Assembly (NCBI GenBank): GCA_963169055.1
Contig: CAUJFU010000328.1
Location: 1-5,388 of the forward strand
Direction: 5' to 3'
Source of the DNA: Myxococcota bacterium
Lineage (GTDB): Bacteria; Myxococcota_C; UBA6777
DNA: 5,388 nucleotides
Part shown: piece by piece, positions 1-5,388 of the stretch
Numbering within the stretch: the stretch's first letter is position 1
How the letters are laid out: every line of letters begins with the position of its first letter
Notes under the pieces: generated by a model
What the model was told of the DNA's origin: nothing
Database searches by the model: none
The model's input: the letters and a program-made list of their open reading frames with translations, nothing else
Program-made: the position numbers and the translations under genes

Positions 1-1
1 C

Positions 2-1219
2 AAAAACACCCTCCTGCTCGCCATCGAGACCACCGCCAAAGCCATGCCCGATCCCGAAGAAACCAAAAAGCACACCGAGTCGGGTGCTGCGGCGCTTGAA
101 ACACTTCTACAACTCGCCCCCCAAGACAGCCTCCAACACGACGCCAACCTTCAAGAAGCCCTCAAACAAAGCCCCTCTAGCCTGTTTTTGGTCTACACCG
201 ATCTGAAAGATATCGCCCAAAACATCGCTCGTTCAGCCGCCCAAAACAATCCAACGGGCCTTCGAGGCTCCCGACGCCTTCCGCTGAATTTGGATGCACT
301 TCGTCAAAAAATGCCCTTGCGATGGGCATCCTCGCGTTTCACCCTCAACGAAAAAGGCGGACAGATGGAGGCTTATCTCGCGCTCGATCCCAAAGCCAGC
401 GCGCAACTCAAGCTGCTCAAAGCCCCCAAAGGAGACGCCGCCCAACTCGCACAGGCCGTCCATAAAAACGCGATCCTCACCCTCAAAGGCTCGCTCGATG
501 CCAACGGCCTGCTTGCACAAGCCGAAACACTCGCCAAAACCGCTGGTCTTGATTTGGAGCGGATCTACGCCATGATCACCCAAATGACCGGCATCGACAC
601 CAAGAAAGAGATCGTCTCTCAAGCCGCAGGGCATGGATTCCTCTCACTCTACGAAGTCGATCCCGGCGTCCTCACCGAATGGCCCCAACAATATCGCCGA
701 AACCCTTACTTTCTCCCGCGTTACATCCACCTCGCCATCGTCGCCCAAGTCAACGACCCCAAAGCCCTCCAAGCCACCCTCGAAAAAGCCGCGAAGACCT
801 TCCGCCTCGGAAAGAGCAGCATCCAAACGGAAAAAGGCCAACACGGCTCCCCGATCTACAGCCTCGAAGCATGGCCGGGCGCACGCGCTTATTGGACTCT
901 CGACGGCGATGTCTTTGTCTACAGCATCGGCAACAAAGCCCTCCAATACAGCCTGCTCGCACGGAAACATCCCAAACAGCGCCTGCTTTCAGATGGCAAA
1001 AGCCCGATACTCCTCGATCAAGGCAGCCAAGCCGCACTGCTCGACCTCCAAAACCTCCAAAAAGCGCTCCAAGGACTTCAGCTACCTTTCACGGTGCGCT
1101 TGCTCCTTGGAAACGTCCTCCAACAAATCCAAGGCATTGACCGCCTCAGCGTCGGCTTGTCGCCCGCCCAAAACGCGCTGGTGTTGCGCGGTCAACTGCT
1201 ACTCGGAGATGCCCGATGA
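2..1219 (+). CDS. DUF3352-like hypothetical protein, 5' end outside window
   Basis: This is the 3' part of a longer gene, about 405 residues. The frame is open from base 2, and the 14 codons before the first ATG (44) read like ordinary protein (KNTLLLAIETTAKA). No Shine-Dalgarno precedes that ATG, so the true start is probably upstream. I recognise no enzyme motif and no membrane helix in this part. The pattern resembles DUF3352-type proteins: a 'TGID...' segment followed by a G-x-G-F-L-S-L-Y strand (about 587-652), a later 'YWTLDGDVFVYSIGNKAL' strand pair (about 890-943), and a closing 'LSVGLSPAQNALVLRG' strand (about 1148-1195). Such proteins are usually envelope-associated and of unknown function. 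A signal peptide, if any, would lie outside the window. The stop overlaps the ABC ATPase start (ATGA, 1216-1219), so the two are likely translationally coupled and may work in the same envelope process. The coding call is firm; the family call is tentative. Confidence 0.85.
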   Translation, partial: KNTLLLAIETTAKAMPDPEETKKHTESGAAALETLLQLAPQDSLQHDANLQEALKQSPSSLFLVYTDLKDIAQNIARSAAQNNPTGLRGSRRLPLNLDALRQKMPLRWASSRFTLNEKGGQMEAYLALDPKASAQLKLLKAPKGDAAQLAQAVHKNAILTLKGSLDANGLLAQAETLAKTAGLDLERIYAMITQMTGIDTKKEIVSQAAGHGFLSLYEVDPGVLTEWPQQYRRNPYFLPRYIHLAIVAQVNDPKALQATLEKAAKTFRLGKSSIQTEKGQHGSPIYSLEAWPGARAYWTLDGDVFVYSIGNKALQYSLLARKHPKQRLLSDGKSPILLDQGSQAALLDLQNLQKALQGLQLPFTVRLLLGNVLQQIQGIDRLSVGLSPAQNALVLRGQLLLGDAR

Positions 1220-1917
1220 TCCGACTGGAACACGTCAGCCGCGTCTTTCAAGACGGAACCAAGCGGCTTGAGATCTTGAACGAACTGGACTGGTCTCTCG
1301 AAACCGGCCAATCCATCGCTGTGATGGGCCGTTCTGGAAGCGGAAAGTCGACGTTACTCAATATCCTCGGTGGTCTTGACCGAGAGTACGAAGGCAAAGT
1401 CTTCTTTGACGGACAAGAACTCAAGCAACTCAACGACCGACAGATCGCACAACTTCGCAACCAAAAGATCGGCTACATCTTCCAAAGCTTCCATCTGCTC
1501 GATCAATTGACCTGCGAAGAAAATGTCATGCTCCCTAGCTGGTTTGCAGAGATGTCCCATGATACGGCCCTTCAACGCGCCAAAGATCTGCTCACCCGCG
1601 TTGGACTGGCCCACAAGATCGGCACACGCCCGCAACGCTTGTCGGGCGGGGAAAAACAACGCGTCGCCATCGCACGCGCCCTGATGATGAAACCTGCCTT
1701 GCTCCTTTGTGACGAACCCACCGGCAACCTCGACGAGACCACAGGAGAAGAGATCCTTCAACTCTTCCTTCGCCTTCAAAAAGAAGAGCACTTGACCTTG
1801 ATCCTTGTGACGCACGAGATCCGTACCGCCGAGATCGCCGATCAAGTCTTTGTTCTTCAACAAGGCAAACTCGTTCAAGGCAAGCTCGAAGACGGCCACG
1901 CCGTCGCACACAGCTAA
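1216..1917 (+). CDS. ABC transporter ATP-binding protein, LolD/MacB type
   Basis: This is a complete 233-residue ATPase, the usual length for stand-alone LolD-like subunits. It hydrolyses ATP on the cytoplasmic face to drive a partner FtsX-type permease. All nucleotide-binding motifs are intact: Walker [10 protein letters not shown] (38-46), Q-loop Gln90 in '[10 protein letters not shown]', signature LSGGEKQRV (142-150), Walker B ALLLCDEP with catalytic Glu167 (161-168), D-loop NLD (171-173) and H-loop His200 in 'LVTHE'. The 'ENVMLP' segment (102-107) and 'DEPTGNLD' are typical of the LolD/MacB/FtsE branch. The ATG overlaps the preceding stop (ATGA), with GGAG at 1205-1208 seven bases upstream, which supports this start. 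The permease follows 41 bases later. Substrate cannot be told from the ATPase alone: LolD (lipoprotein release), MacB-like export and other envelope ABC systems share these motifs, so I give no symbol. Confidence 0.95.
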   Translation: MIRLEHVSRVFQDGTKRLEILNELDWSLETGQSIAVMGRSGSGKSTLLNILGGLDREYEGKVFFDGQELKQLNDRQIAQLRNQKIGYIFQSFHLLDQLTCEENVMLPSWFAEMSHDTALQRAKDLLTRVGLAHKIGTRPQRLSGGEKQRVAIARALMMKPALLLCDEPTGNLDETTGEEILQLFLRLQKEEHLTLILVTHEIRTAEIADQVFVLQQGKLVQGKLEDGHAVAHS

Positions 1918-1947
1918 CCACTCCCTCGTACCCAACGCTCCTCGCTT

Positions 1948-1953
1948 AGGAGG
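1948..1953 (+). promoter_or_regulatory. Shine-Dalgarno AGGAGG fixing a TTG start
   Basis: AGGAGG lies five bases before a TTG codon at 1959-1961 and is the best ribosome-binding site in the window. It decides the start of the permease gene, because the reading frame has no ATG near its conserved N-terminus. It also suggests the permease is translated independently of the ATPase, which ends 30 bases earlier. Confidence 0.85.
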
Positions 1954-1958
1954 CTCCT

Positions 1959-3365
1959 TTGCGCATCTCTGCCTTTTTTCGGTTGCTTTCTCTCAACATC
2001 CGACGCAACGCTCGCAATCTGCTACTTAGCAGCACGGGGATTGTGATCGGCATCGCTTCGTTTGTGTTCTTTGTGGCCCTTGGCTACGGCGTCCGCCAAA
2101 TCGTTTCGCATGATCTGCTCGGCGCGCTGCCTGTCAACCAGATCGCCATCACCCCTAAAAGCTACGCAGCCGGGATGTTTCGCTTTGAATCGCTGTTGAG
2201 TCGTGGCATCACCGAAGACACGCTCGCTCGTTTTCGCGCTCTACCCGGCGTCAAGCGCGTCTACGGCAAAATGAATCTCAAAGCCCCTGCCCGAGCCGTC
2301 GTCCCCATCCCCGCTTTTCTTCAACAACAAGGTATGGCTTCCGCTTTTTACACAGAGCTTGTCGCCCAAGGTATCGAACCCGAAGCCATCGCCAAAAAAG
2401 ACCTCGGTGGCCTTGACTTCATCTTTCACCCGCCACCCAAAGCCCCCACCTCCCAACCCACCACCCGCTCTCCCAAACCACCGATTGACCGCGATTTCGT
2501 TCAATGTGGGCGATTTCGCTTTTCCAAAAAGCCCGTTCCTGTACTGATATCCCGAAGATTACTCGATCTCTACAATTCCACCCTTGCGGGTACACGGGGG
2601 TTTCCAAAACTCAACGAACAATTTGTGCGCGCCGTTTCTTTCGATATGTACGTCGGTAGCTCCGCGTTTCAAAGAGATCGCCATCCTGCCGGGGTTTGCC
2701 GCCTCAAATGCCGTGTGGTCGGCGTCTCCAACCGCGCCATATTGCTCGGGATCAGCCTCCCTCTCGGTTACATCCAGCGCCTCAATCTGATCTACAACGA
2801 CGCCACTTCTGCGCCCACCTACCAAAGCGTGATCCTCGAAGCTCACCAAGCCAGCGAGATCCCACAACTGCTCGCCACACTCGACAAGATGGGCTTTACT
2901 CTCGAAAGTGGGCAGATCTTTGCCCGAAAAGTCGGCGAAATGGTCTTCCTCTTTGCGCTGGTGCTCACGCTCATTAGCGTCATTATCATGGTGATCGCAG
3001 CGATATCGATCGGTCATACTTTTTTCATGTTCGTGTACGAACGCCGCTACCAAATCGGGCTCATGCGTGCAATCGGTGCAACCAAATCTTTGATCCGACG
3101 GCTGATCTTAATGGAAGCTGCGGTGGTGGGGATCGTCAGCGGTGCGTTGGGCCTTGGTGTGGCGTGGACAGCCACACACGGCTTGCGATGGGCGCTCGAA
3201 CGCTCACAACGCCTGCCCTTTGAAGCTGCCAAGCTGTTTTCTTTCCCGGCTTGGTTGCCGTGGGCGGCCCTTGGTTTTTCTGTGCTCTTTTGCTTGATCG
3301 GTGCCTTTTTCCCCGCCCGACGCGCTGCGGCGCTCGATCCTGCCCGTGTCCTCACCGAAGGCTAA
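1959..3365 (+). CDS. ABC transporter permease, MacB/FtsX family (TTG start)
   Basis: This is a complete 468-residue inner-membrane permease, the expected partner of the ATPase just upstream. Its layout is that of the type VII (MacB/LolCE) fold. It has an N-terminal amphipathic stretch and TM1 (about 21-45, 'STGIVIGIASFVFFVALGYG'). A large periplasmic domain of about 280 residues follows (MacB-PCD-like). A C-terminal FtsX domain then has TM2 (about 328-357), TM3 (about 383-405) and TM4 (about 433-451). The cytoplasmic coupling loop 'ERRYQIGLMRAIGATK' (361-376) and the terminal 'FPARRAAALDPARVL' (451-465) are family hallmarks. TTG is chosen because AGGAGG sits five bases upstream and the N-terminal helix would be lost with later starts. 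The periplasmic domain carries a Pro/Thr/Lys-rich segment (about 158-177) that looks like a flexible insertion. As the only permease here, it probably works as a homodimer. The family call is firm; the substrate is unknown. Confidence 0.93.
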   Translation: MRISAFFRLLSLNIRRNARNLLLSSTGIVIGIASFVFFVALGYGVRQIVSHDLLGALPVNQIAITPKSYAAGMFRFESLLSRGITEDTLARFRALPGVKRVYGKMNLKAPARAVVPIPAFLQQQGMASAFYTELVAQGIEPEAIAKKDLGGLDFIFHPPPKAPTSQPTTRSPKPPIDRDFVQCGRFRFSKKPVPVLISRRLLDLYNSTLAGTRGFPKLNEQFVRAVSFDMYVGSSAFQRDRHPAGVCRLKCRVVGVSNRAILLGISLPLGYIQRLNLIYNDATSAPTYQSVILEAHQASEIPQLLATLDKMGFTLESGQIFARKVGEMVFLFALVLTLISVIIMVIAAISIGHTFFMFVYERRYQIGLMRAIGATKSLIRRLILMEAAVVGIVSGALGLGVAWTATHGLRWALERSQRLPFEAAKLFSFPAWLPWAALGFSVLFCLIGAFFPARRAAALDPARVLTEG

Positions 3366-3373
3366 GACCCACA

Positions 3374-3412
3374 CCCCTCAACGACGGTGACGCTTGATTC
3401 GACGTTTGGGTG
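3374..3412. repeat. Diverged second copy of the minus-strand gene's 3' end (copy A)
   Basis: These 39 bases match 3449-3487 at 33 of 39 positions, without gaps and at an offset of exactly 75 bases. Copy B is the true end of the minus-strand gene (PPKRRGKRHRR then TAA). Copy A read on the minus strand in the same frame gives SPKRRIKRHRR then TGA. Of the six differences, three are synonymous, one swaps stop for stop, and two fall in a single codon (Gly to Ile). This pattern points to former or present coding constraint. An in-frame ATG at 3420-3422 would give the 14-residue peptide MDTSPKRRIKRHRR, but no convincing ribosome-binding site precedes it, so I do not call a gene. Confidence 0.85.
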
Positions 3413-3419
3413 AAGTGTC

Positions 3420-3438
3420 CATAACCCGCCGAGTTATG
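3420..3438. other. Small palindrome between convergent genes
   Basis: CATAAC (3420-3425) and GTTATG (3433-3438) are perfect inverted repeats around a 7-base loop. The palindrome lies in the 87-base gap between the two convergent stop codons, where a bidirectional terminator might be expected. However, the stem is only six mostly A/T pairs and has no T-tract on either side, so it is a weak intrinsic terminator at best. It lies between the two copies of the duplicated gene end. Confidence 0.3.
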
Positions 3439-3448
3439 CCCCGAGCCT

Positions 3449-3487
3449 CCCCTTAACGACGATGGCGCTTGCCGCGACGTTTGGGTG
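3449..3487. repeat. Copy B of the duplicated gene end (genuine 3' terminus)
   Basis: This is the partner of the 39-base direct repeat at 3374-3412. It encodes the last residues and the TAA stop (3453-3455) of the minus-strand gene. If the TAA were read through, 24 sense codons would follow before the TGA of copy A (3378-3380), giving a protein with two basic tails in series. Confidence 0.85.
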
Positions 3488-5388
3488 GTTTGGGGGAGGG
3501 TTCATCGTGGGGAGGCAGCACTTTGGGCTTGAGTTTATCGAGCAATTCTTTGACTTCTCCTGCTTTCCAAAGAGGTTGCTCCATATCGTTGTCTTGGCTG
3601 GCGGGTATGGCGACTTTTTTCTCAACTCGTGGGTCACTTTCCAAGACAACACGCAGGCGGATCTCTTGGTGGGGGATGGTCAAGACAAAAGGTTTGTCTG
3701 TTTTTCCGATCGGTTTCTTAAAGCGAGGATGGTAGATGATCGCGGGTTGTCCTTGGGACAACAGGGTGACGCGGATCTGTGGAAAGCGTTCTTGGATCAG
3801 TTGTTCTCGACGATCATCGCGGATTTTGTAGGGGCTACCGTTAAAGAAACTCAGGCGGTTCTCTTCACTCTCGCACAGGAAATAGTAGAGGCCGGGCTCA
3901 AGGCGGATCTGTGCTGAGCTTGATAGACCTAAGGTCTTTGAAACCATCTCGGGATCGGCTTTTTTGAGCAGATGGAGCTGACAGGCAGGTGAAAAATCAA
4001 AGCGCACCAGCGCACGCCCCCCCTCGAGCGTTCGTGAGCGAACGAACTGAAACGCCGCGTAAGACACCGCCAAAACTCCCACCAGTCCGACGAGTAAGAT
4101 CAAACGCAACAATAAGCTCATGGTCTTGGCATCGTCTTGTTTCGGTGTCGCTAAGATCTGCGGTGAGGCATGAAGTGGCGTGATCGGTCGGGCACTTGCA
4201 TCGAGGCGCTCGGGAATACGTGGTGCGAAACGCCCCGCAGCATCGACGCTTTTGGCAAGTTCGGCTGGGGCGTACTCTGGCGGATGCACCGCAAAATCAA
4301 CGTGTGATATCTGTCCTGTCGCCACCGCACGAACAGGCTGGCGCAAGGGATCATGGTTGCGATTTGTAGGCAAGGGGCTTGGCACAGAAGCCAATCCACC
4401 ACCACTTCGCGCAGTTTCCCCCTCGACAGGTGTCGCTTTCAGGCGAACTTCGGCAAAAGACACCGACCCCTGTTGGAACTCGTTTTGTCCCGTTCCTACG
4501 GGCTTTTCAACACGTGCCACTTCTGGAAAAGAACGGGGCCGAATGGCCTCTTCCGTTTTTGGCAAAGCTCGCGGAACCTCCATAGATAGGGGGTTTCCTG
4601 CGATCTGCGGGATTTCTTGCAGAGAAGGGCCACGTGCGCCTAAACGCACCTGCGGGATCTCGTGGGCAGAAAGAGGGCGTTTGGAGCTTCCGACTTGCGG
4701 GAGTTCAGGAACAGAAAGCGGACGCATCGAAGCCCCCGCCGAGGAGACAGCGGGGATCTCGTGAGCAGAAGGGGGTCGGCCTTCTCGTTTTCCATCTACG
4801 GATATCATCGGTGGGCGCGGTAGATTGGAAGCTCCTGCCGCGTGTTCGGGGCGCTTGGTGGTGTCTTTCGGTTCGCCAAGCGTCGCGTCGCCTGTCGTCT
4901 GATCGCCTCCTTCGGAAAGGCGATTGGCTTTGCGCGGCGGTGGTGGCGCAGCGTGAGGCGACGGCCCTACGGTAAGATTCGTGTGATCTCCCGTATCTCC
5001 CGATACAGCGGGGATAAAGGTCTCTGTCGGAGCCATCACGTCAAGCAGATCATTCGGTTTATGGTAGGCATCCAAAAGAGACAGGGCTTCTTGCGGGATC
5101 GCAAAATCGACGCTCCCTGTCCCTGAATCTCCCCCCAAAGCATCCGCACCAGAAATCTTGGATTTCAAGATCGATGTCGAGGGTAGAGACTCCGAAGATC
5201 CCAGCAGATCCGAAAGCTCTTGGGGGCCTTGAAAAGCTGGAAGTTGCCGCGTGTCCAACTTCCCTGTGGGTGCGGGGGAAGAGGGATTTGAAAGACTCGC
5301 ACCACTCTCCATCACCACCACATCGACCGAATCTGGGCGTGGTGACGATTTCCCTCCAGATTCGAGGAATGTCTCGTCGCCCGTGATC
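3453..5388 (-). CDS. Large single-pass membrane protein with repetitive linker, N-terminus outside window
   Basis: This is the C-terminal ~644 residues of a longer protein. The frame stays open to the right edge, and the first possible starts (GTG at 5319-5321, ATG at 5310-5312) have no Shine-Dalgarno, so the real start lies beyond 5388. Numbered from that GTG, residues 1-400 are a low-complexity Pro/Ser/Ala/Arg linker without recognisable fold, including the R-P-x-S-x-x-E-I-P repeats at 182-271. Residues about 402-427 form one transmembrane helix (4041-4118). Residues about 435-600 are a folded, probably extracytoplasmic domain with two Cys (447, 483) and PEGA-like strands such as 'IRLEPGLYYFLCESE' and 'PFVLTIPHQEIRLRVVL'. 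The protein ends in a basic tail, KPPKRRGKRHRR. The layout resembles the C-terminal half of a transmembrane Ser/Thr kinase or a zinc-ribbon linker protein of Myxococcota style. That is inference, because no catalytic domain is visible. It is convergent with the ABC block, hence a separate transcription unit. Confidence 0.85.
   Translation of the reverse strand, partial: ITGDETFLESGGKSSPRPDSVDVVVMESGASLSNPSSPAPTGKLDTRQLPAFQGPQELSDLLGSSESLPSTSILKSKISGADALGGDSGTGSVDFAIPQEALSLLDAYHKPNDLLDVMAPTETFIPAVSGDTGDHTNLTVGPSPHAAPPPPRKANRLSEGGDQTTGDATLGEPKDTTKRPEHAAGASNLPRPPMISVDGKREGRPPSAHEIPAVSSAGASMRPLSVPELPQVGSSKRPLSAHEIPQVRLGARGPSLQEIPQIAGNPLSMEVPRALPKTEEAIRPRSFPEVARVEKPVGTGQNEFQQGSVSFAEVRLKATPVEGETARSGGGLASVPSPLPTNRNHDPLRQPVRAVATGQISHVDFAVHPPEYAPAELAKSVDAAGRFAPRIPERLDASARPITPLHASPQILATPKQDDAKTMSLLLRLILLVGLVGVLAVSYAAFQFVRSRTLEGGRALVRFDFSPACQLHLLKKADPEMVSKTLGLSSSAQIRLEPGLYYFLCESEENRLSFFNGSPYKIRDDRREQLIQERFPQIRVTLLSQGQPAIIYHPRFKKPIGKTDKPFVLTIPHQEIRLRVVLESDPRVEKKVAIPASQDNDMEQPLWKAGEVKELLDKLKPKVLPPHDEPSPKPPKRRGKRHRR
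4509..4778 (-). repeat. Degenerate protein repeat R-P-x-S-x-x-E-I-P-Q-V in the linker
   Basis: Within the minus-strand protein, five clear units and one decayed unit occur 13-18 residues apart: RPPSAHEIPAV (4746-4778), RPLSVPELPQV (4692-4724), RPLSAHEIPQV (4647-4679), RGPSLQEIPQI (4602-4634), NPLSMEVP (4572-4595, decayed) and RPRSFPEVARV (4509-4541). Each keeps one Ser, three residues after an Arg in the five clear units, followed by Glu and an aliphatic residue. The DNA still shows the kinship, for example 'ggatctcgtg' in two units, so the array probably grew by tandem duplication. Confidence 0.85.

Noticed and set aside
44-46. ATG as the start of the first gene
   Set aside because: The frame is open to the window edge with protein-like codons upstream, and there is no Shine-Dalgarno before this ATG.
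633-1271. 212-codon plus-strand frame overlapping the first gene and the ATPase start
   Set aside because: Its Ser/Pro/Lys-rich product is typical of a frame-shifted reading of GC-rich coding sequence, and it lacks a ribosome-binding site.
1354-1935. 193-codon minus-strand open frame
   Set aside because: It is antisense to the ABC ATPase, whose intact Walker and signature motifs settle the real frame.
2559-3053. 164-codon minus-strand open frame
   Set aside because: It is antisense to the permease periplasmic domain and TM2 region, where the plus frame has clear family motifs.
3378-3422. Mini-gene for MDTSPKRRIKRHRR on the minus strand
   Set aside because: It has an ATG and a stop, but no ribosome-binding site at a workable distance. 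The only purine-rich run (about 3447-3454) is roughly 25 bases away. A relic of duplication is the simpler explanation.
4180-4764. 194-codon plus-strand open frame
   Set aside because: It lies entirely opposite the minus-strand linker. Its product is a patchwork rich in Arg/Ser/Gly with no fold-like pattern, as expected from the antisense of low-complexity coding DNA.
5310-5321. GTG/ATG cluster as the start of the minus-strand gene
   Set aside because: No ribosome-binding site precedes it. The upstream codons continue the same Ser/Pro/Asp/Glu-rich linker style (for example GDETFLESGG), so this is an internal position.

Overview
The window looks like chromosomal DNA from a Gram-negative bacterium of moderate-to-high GC. 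The long Pro/Ser-rich linker protein with one membrane segment, the MacB-type ABC genes and the DUF3352-like protein recall Myxococcota/Bradymonadota-type ('deltaproteobacterial') genomes. That assignment is an impression from protein style, not a database result. Coding density is very high and no stretch over 300 bases lacks a gene.

Plus strand, 2-3365: a three-gene, probably co-transcribed block. It starts with the 3' part of a DUF3352-like hypothetical protein whose start lies left of the window. This overlaps by ATGA a complete LolD/MacB-type ABC ATPase. After a 41-base gap holding a strong Shine-Dalgarno sequence comes a complete TTG-initiated MacB/FtsX-type permease. ATPase and permease should form one inner-membrane complex of the mechanotransmission (MacB/LolCDE) class, which acts on periplasmic substrates such as lipoproteins, peptides or envelope factors rather than importing nutrients. 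No membrane-fusion protein or outer-membrane channel is visible.

Intergenic, 3366-3452: the short gap between convergent genes. It contains a small palindrome and a second, diverged but in-frame copy of the last codons of the minus-strand gene.

Minus strand, 3453-5388: most of a large protein whose N-terminus lies beyond the right edge. It has a ~400-residue low-complexity Pro/Ser/Arg linker, one transmembrane helix, a ~165-residue probably extracytoplasmic domain with PEGA-like strands, and a strongly basic tail. The linker carries a degenerate repeat of consensus R-P-x-S-x-x-E-I-P-Q-V. The layout resembles the C-terminal half of a transmembrane Ser/Thr kinase or similar receptor, but the diagnostic N-terminal domain is not in the window.

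I see no RNA genes, CRISPR, insertion sequences or phage genes. The most unusual features are the linker repeats and the duplicated gene end. Nothing here demonstrates a new multi-gene system.
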